NCBI GenBank assembly: GCA_963820775.1
Contig: CAWGBF010000008.1
Location: 868,001 to 932,000, forward strand
Reading direction: 5' to 3'
Origin: Roseiarcus sp963820775
GTDB taxonomy: Bacteria > Pseudomonadota > Alphaproteobacteria > Rhizobiales > Beijerinckiaceae
DNA length: 64,000 nucleotides
A model generated the notes under the pieces. It made no database searches. It had not been told where the DNA came from and was given only the letters and a program-made list of their open reading frames with translations. The translations under genes were made by a program, and so were the position numbers. Of this stretch, positions 8,621 to 17,324 are shown in pieces. Positions within the stretch are counted from its first letter, which is position 1; each line of letters starts with the position of its first letter.

Positions 8621-9493
8621 TCAAGCCGGGTCACTTCTCAACGGAAATCGACACGCGTAGACATCGCTCAGCCTTATTTCTTTGTCGAAGGGGGATTGCG
8701 ACGGCGGTGAACGAGCGACGCCGGCGTTCAATTCGGCGTCGATTCTCGGCTCCTTCCATTTCTCTATCTCCGCGACCATGATTTTTTGAATTTTGTCGCG
8801 ACCGACCGATGGATCGAGGGCCGAACATTTGGCGATGATTGCATCGAAAGCGGTCGCTAAAAATGCTTCATACCAATCGGTTTTTCTCTCAAGGGCGGCG
8901 ATCGTCTCCTTCCTGGCGCAATCGGTGATGAGAACAGACACGTCTAGTGTGCTCTTGCCGACGGACGCGGCGGCCGGCGCGCTTTCGATTGGTAAGAAAT
9001 TCTGTGTGTCTGTATTCTGAGTCGGAGGGGCTCCCTTATCGACTTCACTTGAGATACTTGGGGTTGCGCCGTTGTGTTCGGTCAAGGTACCGGAAGCGCA
9101 AGCGAAATTCAGTTCCATGATTTTAGCGCCGTTCTTCCGAGCGTCGTATAGGGACTCGGCGTACGTAACGCTGTTTCCAACACTAAGTATCTGCCCCACC
9201 ATCTTGAGGAAGGGATGTTTGATTAACGTTCCTTCCCATTTCCGAGCGTTTTGGTCGGAAACATCACGCAGATCGTACTGTTCCGCGCGCTCATAACGCT
9301 TTCCGCTTGCCGCGATGTGAGTCACTTGCCAAACCTGGCCGACCACGGATACAATGATAGTGACGACAGGGTCTTTCTCGGCCGTTGCAATCCAGTTGGG
9401 CTTACAGTCCAGCGTGTCGGCGTTTAAGAGGCTCGCCCGGAGCACGAGAGCCGCCGCGAATATTCCACTCAGTAGACGCGACAACCGCATCAT
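8621..9493 (-). CDS. Exported protein of unknown function, 3' end replaced by IS21
   Basis: The N-terminus has a signal peptide (MMRLSRLLSGIFAAALVL and on, cleavage likely after LLNA). The start was placed at the Met just before the basic n-region; an upstream Met at 9511 is also possible. The mature part starts DTLDCKPNW, has a Cys pair (LDCK and NFACAS) and a polar linker, then a helical segment with Cys in ITDCARKE and AKCSAL. No family is recognised. The codons for the last ten residues (CRFPLRSDPA) and the stop lie within the IS21 terminus, so the original C-terminus has been lost. It may have belonged to the CHAT array further right, which also encodes exported Cys-containing proteins, but only proximity supports that. 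Confidence 0.6.
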   Translation of the reverse strand: MMRLSRLLSGIFAAALVLRASLLNADTLDCKPNWIATAEKDPVVTIIVSVVGQVWQVTHIAASGKRYERAEQYDLRDVSDQNARKWEGTLIKHPFLKMVGQILSVGNSVTYAESLYDARKNGAKIMELNFACASGTLTEHNGATPSISSEVDKGAPPTQNTDTQNFLPIESAPAAASVGKSTLDVSVLITDCARKETIAALERKTDWYEAFLATAFDAIIAKCSALDPSVGRDKIQKIMVAEIEKWKEPRIDAELNAGVARSPPSQSPFDKEIRLSDVYACRFPLRSDPA

Positions 9494-9549
9494 TTCGGTT
9501 TCGCCCCGCATCAGGCCGAGGGCAATGCTACTACAGCCCAGGCGGGATT

Positions 9550-9955
9550 AGTAGAAAATCCGCGGCGGATCTGACTGACAATCATGCCCTCATGCATGGC
9601 CTGGCCCTAGACGATGTGGTTGTCGAGGAAGGCGTCTCCGGTTCCGTTCCCGTCGCTGAGCGACCTGCCGCTGGCCCGCTCTTCGCTCGGCTGAGCAAGG
9701 GCGACGTGGTTATCGCTCCCAAGCTCGATCGTTTGTTCCGCTCAGCCCTCGACGCGCTCAAGGTGGTCGAGGATCTGAAGAAACGGGGCGTCGCCCTCCA
9801 TCTGCTCGACCTGGGCGGCGACATCTCAGGCATCGCCGAAGCCGTGACCCCCGAAAGGCCGCCTCGTGCGGACTCGCCGACATTGTCCTCTTCGAGGCCA
9901 CGAGTTGTCCGGCAGCGTAATGCGCTTCCTGTCATGAAGGTTTCACTGCTTTCAT
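9550..9955 (+). pseudogene. Serine resolvase remnant
   Basis: The frame reads as the middle of a resolvase catalytic domain: MHGLALDDVVVEEGVSGSVP, then GDVVIAPKLDRLFRSALDAL and GVALHLLDLGGDISG. These match the strand-helix segments around the conserved D-R-L-x-R of resolvases. The N-terminal strand with the catalytic serine is missing, and after DISG the similarity fades, so both ends are lost. It lies between the truncated exported protein and the tyrosine recombinases and is best read as debris from an earlier mobile element. Confidence 0.7.
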
Positions 9956-10078
9956 AACGACGGTGAAACCCTCACGATCAATATTCAACAAATACATCTC
10001 CCCACAATCTCACAAAAATTGACCCATGACCTCACATGTCATCACAAGTCAATTTGGAGCGCTAGAAGGTTGATCACT

Positions 10079-11839
10079 ATGCCTAGCCAGAGTAATTACA
10101 CCATGACGCTGCAGCAGGTCTACGACGCGCTTGCGGTCCTCGATGATATGCCGTCGCAAAAGCGCGCGGAACTGCGATCGGCGATCAAGCGGTTCTGGGA
10201 GGTCACCAACGTCACCCCCTCCACCACCCCCGCCGATGGCCCCACCATTCGCGCCGCCATCAAGTCCGCCCCCTGGCAGCTCTGCGGCTTGTCTAAGGAT
10301 TCTTGGGCCAACATGACGTCCCGTGTTGCGAAGGCGCTGGAGCTCGTCGGCGTCAACATCCACCGGCGGCGTCAGTATCGCCCGAGTTCGGCATGGAGGG
10401 CCGCTCTCACCCCGCTCGACCAAATCGACCGGCGTGATCTCGTCCGATTTGCAGGCTGGTCGACGGTCCAGCGCATATCGCCCGATGAAGTGAGGCAGGA
10501 GACGTTTGACGCTTTTAAGACACATCTAGAGGAGCATTCTATTTTGTCGAGGCCGCGAGAGCGCTGGCATGTCGCCCGGCGCGCCTGGAATCGCGCCTTC
10601 GCCAAGGAGGATAGCCGGTTTCCTCATATCCAGAACGATGGGCCAGACGCCTGGCGCGGCTTGCCGCTTGACGCTTTCCCGGTAACCCTCCGCGCCGAAA
10701 TCGAGGCTTGGCGCACGCACATGCTTAACAGCGATCCCTTCGCTGGCGCAAAGTCGAAGGACCAGCTTAACCCCAACGGGCCGCGTAAGGCGCTGAAGAA
10801 GGTCACCGCCGACGGCTATATCGCCAGCCTGCGACAATCAGCTTCGAGGTTGGTTGAGGCAGGCGAAGCGGTTGCCGACTTTAACTCGTTGCAGAGGCTT
10901 GTCGAGCCTGCGACAGCGGAGGCTGGCCTGCGGCGCATTTGGGGCGACCGCAATTTCGATGACGCCCGCCCAGCCATGCACGCGTTGATGACCGCGACCC
11001 TGAACCTGGCCGCCTATTTGAACGTGAATGGCGAGCGGCTCGAAGAGCTGAAGGAGCTTGCGAGGAGAGCGCGGCATCACCCGAGGGGCATGTGCGAGCG
11101 GAACAAGGCCCGTCTGCAGCCCTTCAAGGACAAGGAGGTACTTTGCCGATTAATTCGTCTGCCCTTGGATGTCGAGAAGGGCCTGCAGAAGGATGTCGAG
11201 CTGCGCCTGAAGGAAGGTAAATTGCCAACGACACGGCAGGCGCAGGTCATGCAAATGACGGTGCTGTTGGAGCTGTTGTTCCACGTGCCGATGAGGGTCA
11301 AAAATGCCGCATCGCTCGACCTCGCCAAGCACTTTCAGCTTCCGGCGGGCGGCAAGGCTGGCAAGTGGCGTCTCCACATCGCGAAGGGCGAGGTCAAGAA
11401 CGATAAGGCGATCGACGCCGAACTCGGTGTCGACACCTCAGCGCTCTTCCAACGGTATGTTTCGATTTTCCTGCCGGTCCTCTCTCAGAGCCAATCGTCG
11501 GCTCTCTTCGTCAGCCAGAGCGGCAAGCGAAAAGGCCCATCTGCGCTCAGCAAGCAGTTCACCAAATTCATTGGTCGCGAATTGGGCCTGCCTGTCAACA
11601 TCCACCTCATGCGGCATCTGATGGCTTTCGCCTATCTGGAGGCCCGCCCTGGAGACTACGAGGGCGTGCGCCAGCTGCTTGGGCACAAGCAGATCACGAC
11701 GACGATCAACTTCTACGCCAGCGAGGAGGAGGCGGCAGCTTTCAGGCGTCTCGACAAGCTGGTTCATCGCATGCGCGACGTGGTGCTGAGCGATGAGACC
11801 GGTGAGCCCGTGGTTTTGGAATACGAGGACTTTTTGTGA
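10079..11839 (+). CDS. Tyrosine recombinase 1 of an overlapping pair
   Basis: The 586-residue protein ends in a tyrosine-recombinase catalytic domain: Arg in HVPMRVKNAASLDL, the H-x-x-R box IHLMRHLMAFAY, LLGHKQITTT, and the nucleophile in INFYASEE. A long N-terminal part (about 350 residues) would hold the core-binding domain. ATG 10079 is preferred because AGAAGG lies just upstream; the frame is open from 10019. Its TGA overlaps the GTG start of the next recombinase by 4 bases, so the two are translationally coupled and probably work together. The pair sits beside a 3' remnant of a CHAT gene, so it may have inserted into or deleted part of the CHAT array. Confidence 0.87.
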   Translation: MPSQSNYTMTLQQVYDALAVLDDMPSQKRAELRSAIKRFWEVTNVTPSTTPADGPTIRAAIKSAPWQLCGLSKDSWANMTSRVAKALELVGVNIHRRRQYRPSSAWRAALTPLDQIDRRDLVRFAGWSTVQRISPDEVRQETFDAFKTHLEEHSILSRPRERWHVARRAWNRAFAKEDSRFPHIQNDGPDAWRGLPLDAFPVTLRAEIEAWRTHMLNSDPFAGAKSKDQLNPNGPRKALKKVTADGYIASLRQSASRLVEAGEAVADFNSLQRLVEPATAEAGLRRIWGDRNFDDARPAMHALMTATLNLAAYLNVNGERLEELKELARRARHHPRGMCERNKARLQPFKDKEVLCRLIRLPLDVEKGLQKDVELRLKEGKLPTTRQAQVMQMTVLLELLFHVPMRVKNAASLDLAKHFQLPAGGKAGKWRLHIAKGEVKNDKAIDAELGVDTSALFQRYVSIFLPVLSQSQSSALFVSQSGKRKGPSALSKQFTKFIGRELGLPVNIHLMRHLMAFAYLEARPGDYEGVRQLLGHKQITTTINFYASEEEAAAFRRLDKLVHRMRDVVLSDETGEPVVLEYEDFL

Positions 11840-12882
11840 TAACGATGTTCTTCGCATTTGACCTGAGCCTTTGGCCACCCTCGGACCGGAAGATGTGGAT
11901 GGCGGCCAATCAGCCTGGCGACCCCTTCGTGAAGCCAGGGCCAGCCGCCGAGTGGTCACCCGATACCCAACGGCTGACCGAGCAGGGCTATGGGCTCTAT
12001 CTCGGCTGGCTCAAGGCGCGCGGTCTGCTCGATTGTGACGCGCTCCCCGCAGATCGCGTCGACGCGGGGCTCGTTGAGGCATTTGTGAAGGATTATTCGC
12101 CGGGGCGCGCGCCTCACACCGTTGCGCTCGCGGTGCGGGGCATAGCCTACATGATCCGCGCCACCCACCCTCCTAAAGGAGTACCGTGGTTGACGAGGGC
12201 CGCTCATGCGATGGTGAGCCGCGCCGAGCCGGTTAGGCCGAAGGCTCCGCGAATGGCGACGATGGCCGAGTTGCTGAAGCTTGGCGATGAGTTGATGAAG
12301 ATCGGCAAGGATGAACTCGGTCGCGGTCGTCGCCAGGGTGCGCAGGTCTTTCGCGACGGGCTGATGATTAGTGCTTTGGTCATGCGCCCTCTGCGCCGAC
12401 GCAACTTCTCGGCGCTCGGGATTGGCACCAGCTTCATCGTCGGCCCTGACGCGATCCGTGTCGTTTTCCGCGGCAAGGAGACGAAGACGCACAAGCCGAT
12501 CGATTTCGTCTACCCGGACTTTCTGCAGGGCGCGTTCGTTTTCTACTTGCAGAAGGCTCGGCCGGTGCTCCGGGAGGCCGCGGCCGGTCCTGACGACGGA
12601 ATGCTATGGGTCGGGCGGCGGGGCAACTGGATGGATGGCGAAGGGATCGCCCAGCGGATCGGCAACGTCACCAAGGATCGCTTGGGGCGTCGGATTTCGC
12701 CCCATTTGTTTCGCGACTGCGTTGCGACCGACATTGCCATTCACGCCCCGATGCATGTCGGCATGACCAAAGCAGTACTGGGCCACGCAACGATGGCGAC
12801 CAGCCAGAAGCACTACAACCAAGCAGGCAGCTTTCACGCGACAAGGCGGCAGGCAGGCGTTATTGCCCGTTTACGAAGCTGA
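11836..12882 (+). CDS. Tyrosine recombinase 2 of an overlapping pair
   Basis: The 348-residue partner starts at GTG 11836, inside the stop of the upstream gene (GTGA); ATG 11845 is an alternative. Catalytic boxes are visible: Arg in VMRPLRRRNFSAL, H-x-x-R in SPHLFRDCVATD, then VLGHATMAT and the nucleophilic Tyr in SQKHYNQAG. It is clearly not a duplicate of its neighbour. Overlapping tyrosine-recombinase genes are known from Tn554-like and recombinase-in-trio elements; here there are two, and no third open frame follows. About 200 bases downstream lack a recognisable gene. Confidence 0.87.
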   Translation: MITMFFAFDLSLWPPSDRKMWMAANQPGDPFVKPGPAAEWSPDTQRLTEQGYGLYLGWLKARGLLDCDALPADRVDAGLVEAFVKDYSPGRAPHTVALAVRGIAYMIRATHPPKGVPWLTRAAHAMVSRAEPVRPKAPRMATMAELLKLGDELMKIGKDELGRGRRQGAQVFRDGLMISALVMRPLRRRNFSALGIGTSFIVGPDAIRVVFRGKETKTHKPIDFVYPDFLQGAFVFYLQKARPVLREAAAGPDDGMLWVGRRGNWMDGEGIAQRIGNVTKDRLGRRISPHLFRDCVATDIAIHAPMHVGMTKAVLGHATMATSQKHYNQAGSFHATRRQAGVIARLRS

Positions 12883-13084
12883 TAGTGCTGAGCGCCTTGC
12901 GCATGGTCGCCGGCGAGTGTCCGGCGGAAGCGCAACAGCAAGCGCTTGAGAGGTTCTGTGCCAAGGCGATCTCGGAATACCTCGCTGACCCGCTGTAGCA
13001 GCTGCCGACAGCGTAATGCAAGGATCGAGTCTTTGATTGATCGCGGGAGGCCATAGTTCATGGATATCTTTGTGCTAGCGCACG

Positions 13085-13255
13085 CGGGAGGTGATCCAGA
13101 GCAGGCTGCGAGAAATTCATGCAGCGCTTCTACTTCCACTGGCTCAGCCAGAAGCAGAGCGATCCCGCCGCCGCCCTACGCGCCGCACCGGCCGAATACG
13201 CCAATGCCCCAACCCAGGACACGACATGGCGAGCTTCATCATCGTGGGCGAGTAA
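13085..13255 (+). pseudogene. 3' remnant of a CHAT gene
   Basis: The sequence matches the last ~55 codons of the downstream CHAT genes: MQRFYFHWLSQKQSDPAAAL, then a degraded AEYANAP segment, and a final GEYLVE-like end finishing at TAA 13253-13255, where the paralogues read SFIIVGE. An extra base near 13117 and others near the end change the frame. Everything upstream of the remnant is replaced by the tyrosine-recombinase region. It shows that the CHAT array once had at least one more copy on its left. Confidence 0.85.
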
Positions 13256-13359
13256 TTCTCGACAACCTTGTAGAAATTATTTCAAAAATCGACCAGTCGA
13301 CGAGATGAGAGAGACGTGATGTGACCGCCAAGCGGTCCGAGCGGAGAGGGGCGCGAGAG

Positions 13360-16300
13360 ATGGGGCGGGAACGGCTCGTTCGGCTGGCGAACGCGACGAT
13401 CGCACTGGTCGCACTGATCGGCGTCGCAAGTGCCGCGACAACTGCTGTCGATTCACGGGCCAAGTGGAATGCGCTGAACAGTCAGACGCTCGAAGCCTCC
13501 CGCCACGGCGAGACCGACGCGGCGATTTCTCTGGCTACGCAGGCCCTCACACTGGCCCGCGCTGTGTTTGGCCCCAAGCATCCCGACACCGTCCAGAGCA
13601 TGAACAGCTTGGCGCAACTGCTCGGGAAACAGGGCCGGTATCGTGAAGCGGAACCGCTGTTTCGCGAGACGCTCACCTTGCGCCGGCAAGCGCTTGGCCC
13701 GAAACATCTCGACACGGTTGAAACAATGAACAATCTGGGGATCGTACTACATCTTCAGGGCCGCTATCGGGAGGCCGAGCCGCTGTTTCGCGAGGCGCTC
13801 GAATTGATGCGGGAAGTACTGGGACCACAGAATCCCAAGACACTCGACCCCATGAGTAACCTAGCCCTCACGCTCCGCGGCCAGGGTCGGTACGGCGACG
13901 CGGAGCCACTCTTTCGGGAGGCGCTCGATCTGAGTAAGCGGTCGCTGGGCCCCGAGGATCCCCGCACGCTTGGCGTTACGAACAACTTGGCCATGCTGCT
14001 GCAAAGCGAGGGCCGGTATGGAGAAGCGGAACCACTCTTCCGAGAGACGCTTGACCTGAGCCGGCGGGAGCTGGGCACAGAGGACGCCCGAACCATCACG
14101 TGCTTGAGCAATCTGGCTCTCACGCTACAGAGCCTAGGCAAGTATGTCGAAGCAGAGCCGCTGGCCCGCGAGGCACTTGAGTCCTTCCGAAAAGTACAGG
14201 GCCCCAAGCATCCTAATACCCTATTGACTATGAACAATCTCGCCTCCCTCCTGTATCTCCAGGGCCGCTATGGCGAGGCCGAGCCCATGCTTCGTCAAAC
14301 GCTCGAATTGATGCGGGAAGTGCTCGGCACGAAGGATCCAAACACTCTCCTAAGTATCAACAACCTGGCCGCGCTACTTCGGGACGAGGGCCGATATCGC
14401 GAAGCCGAGCCGCTGTCTCGCGAAGCGCTCGATGTATATCAGCAGGTGCTTGGCCTCTCGAATCCCGCCACCCTCCAGAGCATGAACAACCTCGCGGTTG
14501 TGCTATATCGCCAAGGTAATAATAACGAAGCAGAAATCTTGTTTCGAAAGGCATTGAACTTGCGTCGACAGGCTTTAGGTCCCAACCATCCCGATACCCT
14601 TGAAAGCATGTCCAATGTAGTCAGTGTGTTGCGCGACCAGGGTAAGTATGGCGAGGCCGAGGCAACGGGCCGGGACGCGCTTGAATTGTATAAACAGGCG
14701 TTAGGCCCGAAGCATCCCGTCACTCTTCAGAGCATGAACAACTTAGCTGGCGTGCTTGAAGACGAGGGTCACTACAGCGAGGCCGAGCCTCTGTTTCGTG
14801 AGGCGTTCGATCTGGGCCGAGATTTGTGGGGATCCAAGCACCCGGAAACATTGAAAATGCAGCTCAATCTGATTGGTAATCTCGGAGCACAAGATCGCGT
14901 TGCGGACGCGGTCACGTTGCAACGGGGGATGGAGCCGCTGATTCTCGATCGGCTTGGGATCGAGCTCTACACCTCGGAGTCGGCCACCGCGCGCCGGGAA
15001 ATGGTGGCGTCACAATCCACTTATCAAGACGTCGCTCTCACGCTGGCTCAGCTGCCCGACGCAGGCGCGGCCGGATCGGAAATGGCGGCGTCCGCGCTCT
15101 TGCGGTTTAAGGGACTTGTGGTGGAAGAAGACGCCTACCTCGGGCGGCTAGCCCGCCGCGGCGAGGACGCGCACATACGGGCCGTCGCGTCCGAGTTGCA
15201 AAATCTGCATGCGCAAATGTCGCGACTGGCCCAGGGCAGCGCCGGCAAGCAAGAGGCCACCAACCTCGCTGCGCTTGTGGACGCAAAGCAGCTAGAACTG
15301 GGCCGTCTCAGCCGCAACTACGCCTCTTCGCTACAGGTCCGCAGCGCGAGCTTGGAGGAACTTCGCGGTGATCTGCCCGCGCAAACTGCCTTACTGGACA
15401 TTCGCCTTTATCACAAGATCGACTTCAAGACTGATGCGTCCGGCCCTGCGCACTTCGCCGGCGTCCTTATTACCTCGACGGATGATACGGTGGTGCGCGA
15501 TCTTGGGCCGGTGGATGAGGCCGACGCGAACGTGAACCTCCTGCTCTCCGGCTCGCCAGAGGCGGCGGAAGAGGCGGCGAGGGCGCTGTATCAGCAGGTG
15601 CTCGCGCCATTCGCCGCGCACCTCGCGGGCCTGAAACGTCTCTATATCGCGCCGGACGGATCTTTGAACCTGGTGTCATTCGGCCTGTTGCGCCCCCCAG
15701 ACGGACAGCGCCTGATGGATCGCCTGGATCTGCGGCTGGTGCAGACCGGCCGTGATCTGTTGCGGCCGGCGGCCGACAAGCCCGCCAAGGGGCTGGTGGC
15801 GGTCGGCGGCATTGATTTCGACCTCGCTGTTCCCAGCACACAGCTCGACGCGATGCCTGCGACCCAAATGGCGCAGGCCGATGTGATCGTTGATCGGGTC
15901 AAGCGCACGCGCGGCGACACGCTGGACAGTTTGCGCAACGGCTTCGGCGCGCTGGCGCATAGCAAAGAGGAGGTCGAGACGATCGCCGATCTCTACGGCG
16001 ACGCGCGTCGGGACGAGACTGTCGTACTGGCGGATGGTTCGGCAAAAGCGCCGACGCCGACCAAAGACTGGCTGCTTAGATTGCCGCCGGCGCGGGTGCT
16101 CCATCTTGCCACTCACGGCTTCTATCGCGCGCCCAAACAACCGTCCGATCAGCCGATGCTGCTAGCCGGGATTGCGCTGGCTGGGGCCAATCGTAGCCTC
16201 AAGGAGGGCGGCGACGGCGGCATCCTCTATGCGCTGGAGGCGCAGGACCTGAACCTTGAAGGCACGGAACTGGTGGTGCTGTCGGCTTGTCAGACGGCGC

Positions 16301-16557
16301 TCGGACAATATGACTACGGTGACGGCGTCTCCGGTCTAGTTCGGGCTTTGCGCGTGGCCGGCGCGCGCAACGTGCTGGTCACCCTGCGTTCGGTCAGCGA
16401 CCAGCAAGCCGCAAAATTCATGCAGCGCTTCTACTTCCACTGGCTCAGCCAGAAACAGAGCGACCCGGCCGCCGCCCTGCGCGACGCACAGGCCGAATAC
16501 GCCAACGCGCCAAACCAGGACACAACATGGACCAGCTTCATCATCGTGGGTGAGTGA
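13360..16557 (+). CDS. TPR-CHAT protein A, exported
   Basis: This is a complete 1,065-residue member of the CHAT family (caspase-like peptidase fold associated with TPRs). A signal peptide (MGRERLVRLANATIALVAL and on) suggests export; ATG 13360 was chosen over GTG 13321 because copy C starts with the similar MGLGGLSRL. Eleven 42-residue kinesin-light-chain-type TPRs follow, each built on LGPKHPDTL..MNNLA and GRYREAEPLFREAL. A conserved helical linker leads to the CHAT domain. The catalytic pair is His in LHLATHGFY (codon 16114-16116) and Cys in VVLSACQTALG (codon 16288-16290). Its substrate and activator are unknown; by family analogy the TPRs would sense a partner and unleash the protease. 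Its stop directly abuts the next small gene. Confidence 0.9.
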   Translation: MGRERLVRLANATIALVALIGVASAATTAVDSRAKWNALNSQTLEASRHGETDAAISLATQALTLARAVFGPKHPDTVQSMNSLAQLLGKQGRYREAEPLFRETLTLRRQALGPKHLDTVETMNNLGIVLHLQGRYREAEPLFREALELMREVLGPQNPKTLDPMSNLALTLRGQGRYGDAEPLFREALDLSKRSLGPEDPRTLGVTNNLAMLLQSEGRYGEAEPLFRETLDLSRRELGTEDARTITCLSNLALTLQSLGKYVEAEPLAREALESFRKVQGPKHPNTLLTMNNLASLLYLQGRYGEAEPMLRQTLELMREVLGTKDPNTLLSINNLAALLRDEGRYREAEPLSREALDVYQQVLGLSNPATLQSMNNLAVVLYRQGNNNEAEILFRKALNLRRQALGPNHPDTLESMSNVVSVLRDQGKYGEAEATGRDALELYKQALGPKHPVTLQSMNNLAGVLEDEGHYSEAEPLFREAFDLGRDLWGSKHPETLKMQLNLIGNLGAQDRVADAVTLQRGMEPLILDRLGIELYTSESATARREMVASQSTYQDVALTLAQLPDAGAAGSEMAASALLRFKGLVVEEDAYLGRLARRGEDAHIRAVASELQNLHAQMSRLAQGSAGKQEATNLAALVDAKQLELGRLSRNYASSLQVRSASLEELRGDLPAQTALLDIRLYHKIDFKTDASGPAHFAGVLITSTDDTVVRDLGPVDEADANVNLLLSGSPEAAEEAARALYQQVLAPFAAHLAGLKRLYIAPDGSLNLVSFGLLRPPDGQRLMDRLDLRLVQTGRDLLRPAADKPAKGLVAVGGIDFDLAVPSTQLDAMPATQMAQADVIVDRVKRTRGDTLDSLRNGFGALAHSKEEVETIADLYGDARRDETVVLADGSAKAPTPTKDWLLRLPPARVLHLATHGFYRAPKQPSDQPMLLAGIALAGANRSLKEGGDGGILYALEAQDLNLEGTELVVLSACQTALGQYDYGDGVSGLVRALRVAGARNVLVTLRSVSDQQAAKFMQRFYFHWLSQKQSDPAAALRDAQAEYANAPNQDTTWTSFIIVGE
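15856..16371 (+). repeat. Homogenised catalytic block shared by CHAT copies
   Basis: From about 15856 to 16310 this copy is base-for-base the same as the matching part of copy C (from about 22482), and from about 15893 to 16371 the same as copy D (from about 26518). Copy B matches closely but not fully. The block covers the segment from before VKRTRGDTLDSL to beyond the catalytic Cys. Flanking TPR regions of the same genes differ widely, so the identity points to gene conversion or recent unequal exchange limited to the protease part. Confidence 0.85.
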
Positions 16558-17189
16558 ATGCGCTACGGTAGGGCACTAGAGCGATTTACGCTCCTCATCG
16601 CGGTCCTCGTCGCGCCGATTGCGGCATCGGCAGAGCCCTGGATGGAGGACGGCAAGACGTGCTTTTGCCTGAAGCATCCTACAGTCGGGGTTCTTCGCGG
16701 CTGCGCTGGTCTATGGGGCCCCGTGGTCCTTAAAAACTTCTGGCTATCAGCACTGATTGCGATGCTCTTTATAGCCGGGCTTTGGAGCTTGTTATAGCTG
16801 GGCTTTGGAGCTTGGCCCGATGGAGTCGGCAATTGGGCAGATTCTTTGTCACCACAGCCATTGTCGTCGGGATCGCCGGCGTGTTTGCGTTGGCCCATGC
16901 GGGCGGAATCCGAACAGCAAATGACGATTTCATGGCAGAGCGCGGTAGCGACTATCAAGCCTATGCGCGACTTCGCCTGTTCCTGAAGAAGGAGGCGGAG
17001 ACGCCGACCGAGGCGTTGGGCGATGCCGCAACGACAGATTGCACTCGCGTAGTTGCCGCCATGAAGGACAGAGTGTTTCTCATCCGCCCGTCGCGCGATG
17101 CGCCCGGTGCAGACATCGACACCTATGTGATCTCCGCAGAGCAAGTCCTAGCGATGCGGATCACGGGGAACTACGTTAGTTGTCGTTGA
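16558..17189 (+). pseudogene. Fused and frameshifted copy of the CHAT-linked secreted/membrane pair
   Basis: The first 79 codons start with a signal peptide and EPWMEDGKTCFCLK, matching the small Cys-containing protein at 23214-23525, then jump at about base 16716 to VVLKNFWLSALIAMLF, which belongs to the middle of the membrane protein at 23509-24144. So a deletion has fused the two. The frame then ends at a 23-bp tandem duplication (16769-16814) and continues one frame over, with WSLARWSRQLGRFFVTTAIV to the end at 17189, where GNYVSCR matches GNYVSCP of the intact copy. Neither original protein can be made from it. Confidence 0.85.
16769..16814 (+). repeat. 23-bp tandem duplication causing a frameshift
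   Basis: The unit TTATAGCCGGGCTTTGGAGC plus TTG occupies 16769-16791 and is repeated at 16792-16814 with one change (C to T). Because 23 is not a multiple of three, it shifts the reading frame of the membrane-protein remnant and introduces TAG. Confidence 0.9.
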
Positions 17190-17324
17190 ATGCATTGCCT
17201 GGAGCTGAATCACGTTGGAACTGGGCCGATGGACCGCAGAAAACACCGCGGCAAAGTCCTAGCCTCATACCAATTATGTGAGTAAATTAGTAAATAATGG
17301 CATGATATCTGCGGGGTGACTTGG

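Larger units (their letters stand above)
954..8653 (+). mobile_element. IS21-family element with two nested insertions
   Basis: The termini match as imperfect inverted repeats: the left end reads TGTTGATTTCCACTGAGAG from 954, and the reverse complement of the right end reads TGTCGATTTCCGTTGAGAA from 8653. Both run on into TGACCCGG. Inside are istA and istB in the order typical of IS21. The element is 7.7 kb instead of about 2.5 kb because two serine-recombinase elements sit inside istB; subtracting them leaves about 2.5 kb. The flanking bases (cccgtcag on the left, cgcgtaga on the right) show no target-site duplication. The left flank is IS110 and the right flank a truncated host gene, which suggests the ends come from different insertion events or that recombination removed DNA. 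Confidence 0.9.

Noticed and set aside
10079..13255. A prophage
   Set aside because: Only recombinases are present; no capsid, tail, terminase or lysis genes were seen anywhere in the window.
13600..14860. 126-bp periodic repeats resembling a repeat or CRISPR array
   Set aside because: The period is exactly 42 codons and the units translate as TPRs in one frame; there are no constant short repeats with unique spacers.
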